Shown piece after piece: positions 1 through 9,826 of a stretch of DNA of 35,927 bases; within the stretch, counting starts at the first letter, position 1; each line of letters begins with the position of its first letter. The notes below the pieces were generated by a model. It worked only from the letters and a program-made list of their open reading frames with translations, was not told where the DNA came from and ran no database searches. The position numbers and the translations under genes are program-made. The stretch spans positions 1 to 35,927 of the forward strand of contig CAKZLG010000257.1 in NCBI GenBank assembly GCA_937125035.1, read 5' to 3'. The stretch is from an uncultured Maribacter sp. (GTDB taxonomy: Bacteria > Bacteroidota > Bacteroidia > Flavobacteriales > Flavobacteriaceae).

Positions 1-2
1 TG

Positions 3-446
3 CAGGTGGAAGCTTATGAAATTGTGGATTTCAATACCGTTAAAGCACCGTACGAAGGTCACTACCTACATTACAACACCCAAGTGGAGGCCCGTGTAAA
101 AGCAGTGGCCTTTACAGCTGGGGATATTGTTGTTCCTACAGACCAACCTTCTTTTAGGTACATCTTGGAAACGTTGGAGCCCCAATGTGTGGATTCCTTC
201 TTCAATTGGAATTTCTTTGACACCATTTTGCAACGGAAAGAAGGTTTTTCCCCGTATGTCTTTGAAGACACCGCCGCCAGAATGTTGGAGCAGGATACGG
301 TGCTGCGCGCGGCCTTTAATGAAAGAAGGGCCACTGATCCCACGTTTGCCCAAAACGGGTACACCCAATTGGATTGGTTGTTCAAAAGGTCTCCCCTTTA
401 TGAAAGCGCCCATAACCAATACCCGGTATATAGAGTGCTGCCCTAG
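3..446 (+). CDS. C-terminal fragment of an M14-family (carboxypeptidase-like) peptidase, truncated by window start
   Basis: Open reading frame enters from the left edge; motifs such as YEGHYLHYN and TLEPQxVDSFFxWNFFD resemble C-termini of flavobacterial M14 peptidases. Confidence 0.65.
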   Translation, partial: QVEAYEIVDFNTVKAPYEGHYLHYNTQVEARVKAVAFTAGDIVVPTDQPSFRYILETLEPQCVDSFFNWNFFDTILQRKEGFSPYVFEDTAARMLEQDTVLRAAFNERRATDPTFAQNGYTQLDWLFKRSPLYESAHNQYPVYRVLP

Positions 447-448
447 CC

Positions 449-1039
449 TTAATCCCCTTCAAAGAGGATCTTAATATTGGCGTATGAATTTTGCAGGGCT
501 TTCTGTATTTTATTGGGCCCTTTCCATTTCACCTTAACAATACCTTCTTTTTTCTCAGGTTTCAGCTTGCCATCATAATCGGTTTTCATGGCATACCAAT
601 GTACCTGTTTCAACGTGTTGGTGCCGTTATTCGAAAAGATATGATAGGTAGTGCTCAAAAAGTTTTCAAGCCGTAGGTCCTTTACCCCGGTTTCCTCCAT
701 AACCTCTCGCACGGCACAGTCTTCAATGGATTCGCCCTTATCCAACTTACCTTTGGGCAGATCCCATTTATCATTTCTGTAAATGAAGAGCACCTTGCCC
801 TTGGCATTGGTCACCACCCCACCCGCAGCAACGATAAGGGGTATCTCTTGGGTGAATTTTTTGAGTATTTCCTCATGGTTGGGATGGTATATATAGGCGA
901 TATCGAGTTTCTTTTTTTTTAGGGACTTGATCGCAGTGGCTATAGAGTCCTTGTTCAAAAGAAAATAAGCTCCATCTGTGGTCTCAGAGAGTTTATTTGT
1001 TAAGATCAGGGGAGCCCCATTAACAAAAACTTTATACAT
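449..1039 (-). CDS. NUDIX hydrolase
   Basis: Nudix box GKLDKGESIEDCAVREVMEETGV; start taken at MYKVFVNGAPL (ATG at 1039), not the longer ORF that overlaps pyrE. Confidence 0.93.
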   Translation of the reverse strand: MYKVFVNGAPLILTNKLSETTDGAYFLLNKDSIATAIKSLKKKKLDIAYIYHPNHEEILKKFTQEIPLIVAAGGVVTNAKGKVLFIYRNDKWDLPKGKLDKGESIEDCAVREVMEETGVKDLRLENFLSTTYHIFSNNGTNTLKQVHWYAMKTDYDGKLKPEKKEGIVKVKWKGPNKIQKALQNSYANIKILFEGD

Positions 1040-1046
1040 TTGCCGC

Positions 1047-1688
1047 ATGGTTTTAAATAAGCAAACAGCTAAAAAAACAGCCGAGCTTCTATTACAAATT
1101 AATGCAATAAAATTGAAACCCGAAAATCCTTTCACATGGGCTTCGGGCTGGAAATCCCCCATATATTGTGATAACCGGATTCTACTCTCCTACCCCATGA
1201 TCCGCAATTTTGTAAAAGAAGAGATGGCCAAATTGGTGGAAGAGCTCTACGGGCGCCCAGACGTGATCGCAGGCGTGGCCACTGGGGCCATAGGCATGGG
1301 CGCATTAGTGGCGGATGTTTTGGGACTTCCGTTCATATATGTTAGGCCACAACCAAAATCACACGGGCGGAAAAACCAGGTTGAGGGCCACTTGGAACCC
1401 TATCAGAACGTAGTGGTCATTGAGGACCTGATAAGCACGGGCATGAGCAGCCTCAACGCCGTTGATGCCCTAAAGGAAGAGCATGCCAATGTAAAGGGCA
1501 TGATCGCGGTGTTCACTTATGGTTTTGATGTGGCACAACGAAATTTCGCCGAAAAGGACATTGCCCTGCACACCTTGAGCAATTATGGCTTTCTCATAGA
1601 ACAGGCCTCTGAAACCGGCTACATCAAAGAAGAACAATTAGCTACATTAATGGAGTGGCGCAAAGACCCATCCCATTGGAAAAAATGA
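1047..1688 (+). CDS. pyrE: Orotate phosphoribosyltransferase
   Basis: PRPP-binding motif VVVIEDLISTGMSS and overall OPRTase sequence; start at MVLNKQTAKK (1047). Confidence 0.95.
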   Translation: MVLNKQTAKKTAELLLQINAIKLKPENPFTWASGWKSPIYCDNRILLSYPMIRNFVKEEMAKLVEELYGRPDVIAGVATGAIGMGALVADVLGLPFIYVRPQPKSHGRKNQVEGHLEPYQNVVVIEDLISTGMSSLNAVDALKEEHANVKGMIAVFTYGFDVAQRNFAEKDIALHTLSNYGFLIEQASETGYIKEEQLATLMEWRKDPSHWKK

Positions 1689-1692
1689 CACC

Positions 1693-2085
1693 ATGCACAT
1701 AGAGACCCCTACGACCCGAGTATCAAAAAGTCCGGAAGAGACCTATTCCTTTCTGACCCGCCTGGCGAATTTTGAGAAATTAATGCCCAGCACCATAGAT
1801 AAATTTGAGCTTATCAATGAGGACAGGTTCCTTTTTGCCCTCAAAGGCATGCCGGAAATTGTGTTGGAACGCAAATCACAGACCCCACACTCCCAAGTGG
1901 TATTGGGGGCCGCCAGTGATAAGCTACCCTTTACCCTAACGGCCTCCATACAAAAGGTGAGTGCCATTGAAAGTGAGGTCACCCTCAGCTTTTCAGGAGA
2001 GTTCAATGCCATGATGGCCATGATGATCAAAACGCCCATTACCAATTTCATCAATACCCTTTCCCAAAACCTATCGCAGATTTAA
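1693..2085 (+). CDS. SRPBCC-family (START-like) protein
   Basis: 130 aa protein directly after pyrE; sequence pattern resembles flavobacterial SRPBCC proteins. Confidence 0.7.
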   Translation: MHIETPTTRVSKSPEETYSFLTRLANFEKLMPSTIDKFELINEDRFLFALKGMPEIVLERKSQTPHSQVVLGAASDKLPFTLTASIQKVSAIESEVTLSFSGEFNAMMAMMIKTPITNFINTLSQNLSQI

Positions 2086-2813
2086 TTGAGCAACTTTAGC
2101 TCTTTGAGACCAAAATAGCGGAGCTCGTCATTTTCCAAGGTAAGGCAAAGCTGTCCGTTTGGGGCAACCCCTGTAATGATCCCTGAAAAATGCTGGCCCG
2201 TAGGTGTCTTAAAAGTTGAAACGACCTCCTTTCTATAAAGACACTGGTAATAAATGGGATACCAATGGTGCCATTCAGCGCTTTCCAAAGCCTCTAAATG
2301 ATGGCGCAGGGCACCCAGTATTTTTTCAAGAAGGGCATCCAGGTCCATTTCATGACCCAGAACGTTCTGTAATGAATTGGCATTGAGTCCATTGGGAAAC
2401 CCCACTTGGTTCACATTGAGGCCCACGCCGATTACCGTCCATTCAATTTGACCTTTTAGCAGGGTATTCTCTATTAAGATACCCCCAATTTTTTTTGAAC
2501 CTGACATTATGTCGTTGGGCCATTTGATCGTGATATTCGGTACTTTTAAATGTTTCAATACGTTGTACAGGGCCAAGGATACCATTATGGTAATTAAGAA
2601 TTGGCGGTTTTTTGAAAGGTCCTGAAATAATTTCAATACACTGAAAGTAAGGTTTTTACCAGGGTCGCTGACCCACTGGGAGTACAATTGGCCCCTGCCT
2701 TTGGTTTGGTTGTGCGTAAGTACTACCGTATAATCCGGCTGGGAACTGCGCCTATGCAGCTCCTTTAGGTAGGTGCTAGTGGAGTCTGTGGCACTAAGTT
2801 TGATTAAAGGCAT
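2082..2813 (-). CDS. birA: Biotin--[acetyl-CoA-carboxylase] ligase
   Basis: Motifs TKGRGQLYSQWVSDPGKNLTFS, IKWPNDIM, KIGGILIE and GVGLNVNQ. Confidence 0.93.
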   Translation of the reverse strand: MPLIKLSATDSTSTYLKELHRRSSQPDYTVVLTHNQTKGRGQLYSQWVSDPGKNLTFSVLKLFQDLSKNRQFLITIMVSLALYNVLKHLKVPNITIKWPNDIMSGSKKIGGILIENTLLKGQIEWTVIGVGLNVNQVGFPNGLNANSLQNVLGHEMDLDALLEKILGALRHHLEALESAEWHHWYPIYYQCLYRKEVVSTFKTPTGQHFSGIITGVAPNGQLCLTLENDELRYFGLKELKLLN

Positions 2814-2879
2814 GTTCCTAGGCTTTACGCTTTATATAATCTATTGTTAAAAACTAGAGCTAAAAGAACAAAAAAATAA

Positions 2880-2887
2880 TAACTTTG
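2880..2887 (+). promoter_or_regulatory. Candidate Bacteroidota -7 element (TAACTTTG) upstream of rsfS
   Basis: Matches TAnnTTTG, 20 nt before the rsfS start; no TTG at the usual -33 spacing. Confidence 0.4.
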
Positions 2888-2906
2888 TATAAACTAAAAT
2901 TTTTGA

Positions 2907-3284
2907 ATGCAGAAAAGGAAAGCTAGTGCAGATGAGCTTATTGCATTAATTTTACAAGGAATAGAAGAAGTTAAAGGGCAAGACATCAACTTGCTTGATT
3001 TAAGGGAAATAGAAAATACCGTTTGCGACTACTTTATCATTTGTAATGGTACCTCGAACACGCATGTGAACGCCATTGTTGGTTCCATCCAGAAAACCGT
3101 GAGCAAATCCATAAAAGACAAACCTTGGCATGTTGAAGGTGAGGACAATGCCGAGTGGATTCTTATGGACTATGTGAACGTGGTGGTCCATGTTTTTCAA
3201 AAACAGGTCCGGGACTATTATGACATTGAAGGCCTATGGGGCGATGCCAAATTCACCACCATAGAAAGTAGCGTAAACCACTAA
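2907..3284 (+). CDS. rsfS: Ribosome silencing factor RsfS/YbeB
   Basis: Motifs CDYFIICNGTSNTHV, W.VEG.....WILMDY..VVVHVF, YYDIEGLWGDA; immediately upstream of ftsH. Confidence 0.95.
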   Translation: MQKRKASADELIALILQGIEEVKGQDINLLDLREIENTVCDYFIICNGTSNTHVNAIVGSIQKTVSKSIKDKPWHVEGEDNAEWILMDYVNVVVHVFQKQVRDYYDIEGLWGDAKFTTIESSVNH

Positions 3285-3293
3285 AAAAATAAA

Positions 3294-5312
3294 ATGGCAA
3301 AAGAAAACAATACCAATCCCAAAAAACCCAAATTCAGTTCGTGGTGGATCTATGGCCTTGTGGCTGTGCTCCTTATCGGTTTCCAGCTGTTCAATAGTGA
3401 TGATCTGGCCAGCACCGAAAAAACCACCACCTCAGAGCTGCAAGAGTTTTTGAGAAATGGTGACATCAACAAAATACTTATCATCACCAATACCAACCAG
3501 GCCAAGGTGTTCCTAACGGACGAGGCCATGGCCAAAGATGTGCACAAAGGCGTATCAGACCGGTCCCTGTTGCCGGCAACCGGTAGCGTGCCCCAATATA
3601 TTTTGGACTATGGTGACCTTCAGATTTTTCAGAATGAAATCACCGAGATAAAGAAGGAGAACAACTTGGACACCATTATTGAATTTGATAAGGAGTCCAC
3701 GGCCATTTTCGATTTCCTTTTATCCTTATTGCCCTTTGTCCTTATCATTGGCATTTGGATCTACCTCATGAGAAGAATGTCTGGTGGAGGCGCTGGCGGT
3801 GCTGGTGGACAGATTTTCAACATAGGCAAATCAAAGGCAAAACTTTTTGACGAAAAGACGGATACACGCACATCCTTCAAGGATGTAGCTGGTTTGGAAG
3901 GGGCCAAAGAAGAAGTGGAAGAGATTGTGGAGTTTCTTAAAAATCCAGATAAATACACCTCGCTTGGCGGCAAAATACCCAAAGGGGCCTTACTGGTAGG
4001 GCCTCCGGGAACGGGTAAGACCCTCTTGGCCAAAGCGGTGGCCGGCGAGGCTAAAGTACCTTTCTTTTCCCTTTCCGGTTCGGATTTTGTGGAAATGTTC
4101 GTAGGGGTGGGTGCCTCTAGGGTGCGAGACCTTTTTAAACAGGCCAAAGACAAATCCCCCGCCATCATCTTCATAGATGAAATTGACGCCATTGGGCGTG
4201 CCCGGGGCAAGAATAATTTTACGGGATCCAATGATGAGCGTGAAAATACCCTGAACCAACTGCTCACGGAGATGGATGGTTTTGGGACCAATACCAATGT
4301 CATTGTCCTAGCGGCCACCAACCGTGCAGATGTGCTGGACAAAGCCCTGATGCGTGCTGGTCGTTTTGATCGTCAAATTTATGTGGACCTCCCGGACATC
4401 AGGGAAAGAAAAGAGATCTTTGAGGTGCATTTAAGGCCAATCAAGACCGCAGAGACCCTGGACCTTGATTTCTTGGCCAGACAGACCCCAGGTTTCTCTG
4501 GCGCGGATATTGCCAATGTCTGTAACGAAGCGGCGCTCATCGCTGCGCGTAAGGAGAAGAAGGCGGTAAGCAAGCAAGATTTTTTAGATGCGGTGGATAG
4601 AATTGTTGGAGGCCTTGAAAAAAAGAACAAAATCATTACCCCTGGGGAGAAAGAGACCATTGCCTACCACGAGGCGGGCCATGCCACGGTGAGCTGGATG
4701 TTGGAACACGCAGCCCCCTTGGTCAAGGTCACCATTGTTCCACGCGGTCAATCACTGGGCGCGGCGTGGTACCTTCCGGAAGAGCGGCTTATTGTAAGAC
4801 CGGAGCAAATGTTGGACGAAATGTGCGCTACCATGGGCGGAAGGGCCGCAGAGAAAGTTATCTTCAACAAAATTTCCACCGGCGCTTTGAGCGATCTTGA
4901 AAAAGTCACCAAACAGGCAAGGGCCATGGTCACTATATATGGTCTTAATGATGAAATAGGCAATCTTACCTATTACGATTCCAGTGGTCAGGATTCCTAT
5001 GGGTTCTCCAAACCGTATAGCGAGGAAACGGCACGTAAAATTGACGAGGAAATTTCCAAGATCATTGAAGCGCAATACACGCGGGCCATAGAAGTGCTTA
5101 CGGAAAACAAGGACAAACTCACCATATTGGCCCAGAGACTATTGGAAAAGGAAGTGATCTTCAAAGAAGATCTGGAAAAAATATTTGGCAAAAGGCCTTT
5201 TGCCAAAGACAAAGCGGATGAAAAGGCCAGAGAGGAAGAGCAAAAGGCGAAAGAGCCGGAAGCTAAAATCCCCTCTGAAAACCCAGACGATATAGAAGTT
5301 GCGGAAAAATAA
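3294..5312 (+). CDS. ftsH: ATP-dependent zinc metalloprotease FtsH
   Basis: Walker A GPPGTGKT, Walker [15 protein letters not shown] region, zinc motif HEAGH. Confidence 0.98.
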   Translation: MAKENNTNPKKPKFSSWWIYGLVAVLLIGFQLFNSDDLASTEKTTTSELQEFLRNGDINKILIITNTNQAKVFLTDEAMAKDVHKGVSDRSLLPATGSVPQYILDYGDLQIFQNEITEIKKENNLDTIIEFDKESTAIFDFLLSLLPFVLIIGIWIYLMRRMSGGGAGGAGGQIFNIGKSKAKLFDEKTDTRTSFKDVAGLEGAKEEVEEIVEFLKNPDKYTSLGGKIPKGALLVGPPGTGKTLLAKAVAGEAKVPFFSLSGSDFVEMFVGVGASRVRDLFKQAKDKSPAIIFIDEIDAIGRARGKNNFTGSNDERENTLNQLLTEMDGFGTNTNVIVLAATNRADVLDKALMRAGRFDRQIYVDLPDIRERKEIFEVHLRPIKTAETLDLDFLARQTPGFSGADIANVCNEAALIAARKEKKAVSKQDFLDAVDRIVGGLEKKNKIITPGEKETIAYHEAGHATVSWMLEHAAPLVKVTIVPRGQSLGAAWYLPEERLIVRPEQMLDEMCATMGGRAAEKVIFNKISTGALSDLEKVTKQARAMVTIYGLNDEIGNLTYYDSSGQDSYGFSKPYSEETARKIDEEISKIIEAQYTRAIEVLTENKDKLTILAQRLLEKEVIFKEDLEKIFGKRPFAKDKADEKAREEEQKAKEPEAKIPSENPDDIEVAEK

Positions 5313-5371
5313 GATTGCAGCATAACCCACTTTGTAGCAACATGTAAAACAGTATTAACCTCAGTATGTAA

Positions 5372-5983
5372 ATGGGCCTATTGGATTTGTTATTTGGCGG
5401 CGGTAAAAAGAAGGTTTCAAAAGAAACTTTAGAGACCAGAGGCCAACATATGCCCGATCTCAACATACCTGTAGATGAAAAGTTCACGATACACTTCAAG
5501 AAAAACGGAGGAAAGTTTCTGTACTGTGTTTCGCAGGACGAGGTATCCGTTGCATTGAGCCACATTATAGCGGAAAATAGCTGGGAACAAGAACCCTTTT
5601 TTGCCATGGACCAAAGACTGGTGGAAAAGTTCCAAAGGGAAAATATCGTATTTACCGAAAAAAGTAAAAACAGTGAGGTTTTCTTTACCACCTGTGAGCA
5701 TTTGGTGGCACAGAACGGCAGCATTCTGGTATGTTCCAATCAGCTCATGGAAAAAAAGATAAACGAACTTCCAAGCAATGTCATCGTTTACGCCACTACC
5801 AGTCAACTTGTTGAGTCCATAGGGGAAGGGCTAAAGATCATAAAGAAAAAGTACGGCCCCAAGATACCGGCGAACATCACTACCTTAAAACACTTCCAGG
5901 CCACAGAAGAAAATTCAGATGATTTCCTTACCTATGGCAGTAGCACCAAAAATCTTTATCTTTTGCTATTGGAAGATTTATAA
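5372..5983 (+). CDS. LUD-domain (LutC/YkgG-like) protein
   Basis: 203 aa; C-terminal part (VIVYATTSQLVESIGEGLKIIKKKYGPKIPANITTLK) resembles flavobacterial LUD-domain proteins encoded between ftsH and cdsA. Confidence 0.7.
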   Translation: MGLLDLLFGGGKKKVSKETLETRGQHMPDLNIPVDEKFTIHFKKNGGKFLYCVSQDEVSVALSHIIAENSWEQEPFFAMDQRLVEKFQRENIVFTEKSKNSEVFFTTCEHLVAQNGSILVCSNQLMEKKINELPSNVIVYATTSQLVESIGEGLKIIKKKYGPKIPANITTLKHFQATEENSDDFLTYGSSTKNLYLLLLEDL

Positions 5984-5984
5984 T

Positions 5985-6788
5985 ATGGGGGAAATTTTAA
6001 GGCGATCCCTAACCGGGGCGGTGTATATCATACTTTTGCTATCTGCGGTTTTCTTGAGTTCAGATGCATTTGATTTTCTATTCATGACCTTTGGTCTTGC
6101 CTGCCTCTATGAATACAAACGTTTGGTTCACCTGAAAGGATACTACATCTTTGCCGCTTATCTAGGGCTTTGGTGGGCGTTCATCTACCTTGTAAAAGAC
6201 CAATGGGCCATTAATATCCTGATGTTGCTTACCATAATCGTGGATATTGCCTTGTTGATCTTCTTATTTTCACAAAAAAAAGTCCATTTCAGCTTATTGC
6301 AAAAATATTTGATCGGCCTTTTTTACATTGGCGGCGGCTGCATCTTCCTTACAATGATACCCTACAAGAGCGATGCTTTTGCCAAACTACTGATCATGGG
6401 CATCTTTGTACTCATTTGGGTCAATGACTCTTTTGCCTATTTGGTGGGCAAGACCATAGGCCGCACAAAACTGTATACGGCAGTTTCGCCAAAAAAAACA
6501 GTAGAAGGTACCTTGGGAGGTTATATCTTTGCATTGATCGCGGCCTATATCATGGCAACACAGGAAGCGCTGATCAGTTCTGCCCAATGGATGATTTTGG
6601 CCACGGTGATCGTGATTATGGGGAGTTTGGGGGATCTTGTGGAATCTAAACTGAAAAGAATGGCGGGCGTAAAGGACAGTGGAGCCATTTTACCAGGGCA
6701 TGGTGGCATGTTGGATCGCTTGGACAGTCTGGTATTTGCGGCCCCATTTGCCTATTTAACATTAAATATCTTCAGTTATGTTTCATAA
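5985..6788 (+). CDS. cdsA: Phosphatidate cytidylyltransferase
   Basis: Multi-TM protein with signature GSLGDLVESKLKRMAGVKDSGAILPGHGGMLDRLDSL; start at MGEILRRSL. Confidence 0.95.
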   Translation: MGEILRRSLTGAVYIILLLSAVFLSSDAFDFLFMTFGLACLYEYKRLVHLKGYYIFAAYLGLWWAFIYLVKDQWAINILMLLTIIVDIALLIFLFSQKKVHFSLLQKYLIGLFYIGGGCIFLTMIPYKSDAFAKLLIMGIFVLIWVNDSFAYLVGKTIGRTKLYTAVSPKKTVEGTLGGYIFALIAAYIMATQEALISSAQWMILATVIVIMGSLGDLVESKLKRMAGVKDSGAILPGHGGMLDRLDSLVFAAPFAYLTLNIFSYVS

Positions 6789-7461
6789 AGAAGGTCAGAA
6801 AATCATATTGGCCACCTTTTTAGTGGTAGGGATTGGTATAGTCGCCGCCCACTTTTTCATAGGTTTACCTTGGCTTAAGATGACCATACAAATCTTATTA
6901 TTGGTCCTTTTGGTCATGATTCTTCAATTTTTCAGAAACCCTATGAGAAGGGCCAATAAGAACTTCAATGAAATATTGGCGCCCGTAGATGGCAAGGTGG
7001 TTGTGATAGAGGAAGTTGTTGAACAGGAATACTTCAAGGACAAGAGAAAACAGATTTCCATTTTTATGTCGCCCACCAATGTGCATGTCACGAGATATCC
7101 TGCGAGCGGTACCATAAAATATTCCAAGTACCACCCGGGCAAGTACCTTGTGGCCTGGCACCCCAAGAGCAGTGAGGAAAACGAAAGGACCACCATTGTT
7201 ATAGGTACGCCCAAATTTGGCGACATCCTGTACCGCCAAATTGCCGGGGCCATGGCAAGGCGCATAGTCAATTACGCGGAAAAAGGGGAAAGTGTGCAAC
7301 AGGGAGAGGATGCCGGTTTTATAAAGTTTGGTTCTAGGGTGGACTTGTTCTTACCTTTGGATTGTGAGATCAATGTGCAACTCAACCAAAAGGTAAAAGG
7401 TGCGGTAACGTGCATTGCCACTTACATAAACCCCAATGAAAAAGAAGAAGTTACATACTGA
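6778..7461 (+). CDS. psd: Phosphatidylserine decarboxylase family protein
   Basis: APVDGKVVVIE and SPTNVHVTRYPASG motifs, C-terminal KFGSRVDLFLP (the GS pyruvoyl site). Confidence 0.94.
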   Translation: MFHKEGQKIILATFLVVGIGIVAAHFFIGLPWLKMTIQILLLVLLVMILQFFRNPMRRANKNFNEILAPVDGKVVVIEEVVEQEYFKDKRKQISIFMSPTNVHVTRYPASGTIKYSKYHPGKYLVAWHPKSSEENERTTIVIGTPKFGDILYRQIAGAMARRIVNYAEKGESVQQGEDAGFIKFGSRVDLFLPLDCEINVQLNQKVKGAVTCIATYINPNEKEEVTY

Positions 7462-7699
7462 TTTTGAACAGGCGGTGGACTTTGTAAACCAATACGAAGA
7501 CCCCATTCCCGCCGATCTTCTCTTAAAATTATATGCCTACTACAAGATTGCGAACAAGAACTATGACAATCCGGGGAGCAAGACCCCGCTGATCAATGCC
7601 TTTAAGGCAAACGCCCTAATACAGGCACAGAACATTGGCTTGGAAAGGGCCATGAAAAATTATGTGCAATTGGTGAACAAGGAATTGAAAAAACTGTAA
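7436..7699 (+). CDS. Acyl-CoA-binding protein (ACBP)
   Basis: LLKLYAYYKIANKNYDNPGSKTP and AFKANALIQAQNIGLERAMKNYV match the ACBP fold signature; overlaps psd by 26 bp. Confidence 0.88.
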   Translation: MKKKKLHTDFEQAVDFVNQYEDPIPADLLLKLYAYYKIANKNYDNPGSKTPLINAFKANALIQAQNIGLERAMKNYVQLVNKELKKL

Positions 7700-7713
7700 T
7701 TCCCAAGGTTTGT

Positions 7714-8478
7714 TCATTGGTACAGATCATTCAGGTCCGCTTGGCAAATATCCCCAAACAGATGAGCTAAATTCTTGCACACCTCCGTAAAAAAGGCCTC
7801 TCCCTTTTCTTTGGTGGCATACGCTGGGTTGCCCACACCTGTATCTTCGGTAACTTTAGACCACTTTCTTTCGGCCCATACACCGCCCTGGTTAAAAGCG
7901 GAAATCTTGAATTTTTTATTGGCACCACTACCCCATTCCGTTTTCGGCAACACTAGGTCTTCGTGCAAATAAAGCATAAGGCTTGTTTCCATTTCGTCGG
8001 CATGGTCTCCCTTTTCCTGAAAATAGGCGCTTTTATCCAACATAGCGGGAAAAAAGCAAAAACTGATGAACATCTCTGGAAAATGCAAACCCACTTCCCG
8101 GACCAAGGGTTTAAAATCATTACCCCCATGCCCATTAAAAAGCAACAATTTGTAAATGCCCTGTCTATGCAACACGGTCACCAAATCTTTTAAAATGGCC
8201 AATTGGGTGCTTGGATTTAGGTTCATATCCAAATAAATATCCGGTTGGCCGGTATTTACCCCATAGGGAATGGTGGGCAGTACCATGACCTTATGGCCAG
8301 CTTTCCATGCCATTTCCGCAGCCCGGTGTACCATGCCCTCCGCTTGGTAATTATCCGTTCCGTAAGGCAAATGGTAGTTGTGGGCCTCTGTAGCTCCCCA
8401 TGGCAAGATCGCCAAATCTATGGTCTCTTGCTTGAGATGGCGCCAGTTGGTCTCGGACAGTATATAAGGTCTGATCAT
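7714..8478 (-). CDS. Creatininase-family protein (metal-dependent amidohydrolase)
   Basis: LPWGATEAHNYHLPYGTDNYQAE, LLLFNGHGGND and DHADEMETSLML metal/active-site motifs. Confidence 0.88.
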   Translation of the reverse strand: MIRPYILSETNWRHLKQETIDLAILPWGATEAHNYHLPYGTDNYQAEGMVHRAAEMAWKAGHKVMVLPTIPYGVNTGQPDIYLDMNLNPSTQLAILKDLVTVLHRQGIYKLLLFNGHGGNDFKPLVREVGLHFPEMFISFCFFPAMLDKSAYFQEKGDHADEMETSLMLYLHEDLVLPKTEWGSGANKKFKISAFNQGGVWAERKWSKVTEDTGVGNPAYATKEKGEAFFTEVCKNLAHLFGDICQADLNDLYQ

Positions 8479-8479
8479 T

Positions 8480-9757
8480 TTAAGTGAGTTTAACCAAATT
8501 ATTTCCAGCGTTCATTGGGACCGTTTTCTTCCAAAAATAGAAAGTACCAATAAGGGTAAGGGCATAGTAACCAAAGACCACATGGCTGCCAAAAGCAAGA
8601 AGATCCTCCAGACCAAACCAGTCACCCGTTATTAAAATGACCCCCATTCCTATCAATGACCTCAATGTCTCTACCCAAGGAGCTAAGGGAGATAGGTCCA
8701 TAAGGCTGGTGTACCCATAGATGCCCAAAAATAGAATAAAGCCATAAAGCAACAGCTGTTGGCTTTCCAATGCGGAAAAATTATAGAACAAGAACATGAG
8801 CAGCGCGGTGGTAAGCAACAATTGCGTTATAAGATAGGCGTTCAAGGGTTTTGTGGTAGGCGTGGCAAAACGTTCAAAACCATAGACATCCTCTATTGTT
8901 TTAATGGGATATTTTTCCCGGACATCGGCAGGGCGCCATCCTGTGGGCATAAACCAAATTCGAAATTTATCTCCCCAGTGCCTTGTTCTCCATGCATCTT
9001 GCAACAACCGCCAAAAATGTTGAAAATTGATATGGACCGGATTCCATGTGCGGGCAGGTTTCAGTATGCCGTATTGGGGAGGTACGGCCTCCAGTTCCTC
9101 TTGGAACGTGCCAAATATACGATCCCAAATACAGAGTATCTGGCCCAAGTTCTTGTCTATATATTCTGGATTAATGGCGTGGTGCACCCGGTGCTGTGAT
9201 GGGGTGATGATGATATACTCCAACCACCCCAATGTACCAATGTGCTGTGTATGGTACCAAAATTGGGCAAAAAGATGAATGGGAGCAAGAATCGTAATGA
9301 CATTGCTGGGAACCCCTAAAAGGGCCGCTGGCAAGAGCAAGAGCGGAAAATAACCCAAAAGATTGGAGATGGGCTGCCTTAGGGCACAGGCCAAGTTGAA
9401 CCGCTCACTACTATGGTGAATTACGTGCTGGTTCCAAAAGAGATTGATCTTATGACTTAATCTATGGTTCCAATAGCCTGCAAAATCAATGGCTAAAAAA
9501 GCCAAGAACCACGTCATCCAATTGGGCTCTAGCGTCTGTAAGGCCAAGTGCTCCAGCAGATAGGGATAGGTGAAAATGATAAGACCTATTCCCAGGGAAT
9601 CCTTTATGATATTGGTGAGCCCGGAACTAAGACTGGACACGGTGTCCAGTACAGTATATTTCTGATTTTTCACCCAATGTCCGTACCCCATCTCCAGGCC
9701 CATTAAGACCATAAAAAAAGGGACACCGTACAGTAAGGCGGCCGCATATGTTTCCAT
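8480..9757 (-). CDS. Sterol desaturase/fatty acid hydroxylase superfamily protein, alkylglycerol monooxygenase (AGMO)-like
   Basis: His clusters HRLSH, HVIHHSSERFNLACALRQ and HRVHHAINPEYIDKN; long C-terminal TM extension; AGMO-like spacing. Confidence 0.88.
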   Translation of the reverse strand: METYAAALLYGVPFFMVLMGLEMGYGHWVKNQKYTVLDTVSSLSSGLTNIIKDSLGIGLIIFTYPYLLEHLALQTLEPNWMTWFLAFLAIDFAGYWNHRLSHKINLFWNQHVIHHSSERFNLACALRQPISNLLGYFPLLLLPAALLGVPSNVITILAPIHLFAQFWYHTQHIGTLGWLEYIIITPSQHRVHHAINPEYIDKNLGQILCIWDRIFGTFQEELEAVPPQYGILKPARTWNPVHINFQHFWRLLQDAWRTRHWGDKFRIWFMPTGWRPADVREKYPIKTIEDVYGFERFATPTTKPLNAYLITQLLLTTALLMFLFYNFSALESQQLLLYGFILFLGIYGYTSLMDLSPLAPWVETLRSLIGMGVILITGDWFGLEDLLAFGSHVVFGYYALTLIGTFYFWKKTVPMNAGNNLVKLT

Positions 9758-9826
9758 CTGAAAAATTATAGTAAACCATCTCTAAGTTAGTACTATTTGG
9801 GGTAACATAAAAATCAGAGGGATAGG

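Noticed and set aside
1040-1162. N-terminal extension of the NUDIX ORF to 1162
   Set aside because: It would overlap the conserved pyrE N-terminus; MYKVFVNG at 1039 is the natural start.
3761-4342. 193-aa minus-strand ORF opposite ftsH
   Set aside because: Shadow of the highly conserved FtsH coding frame; no family resemblance.
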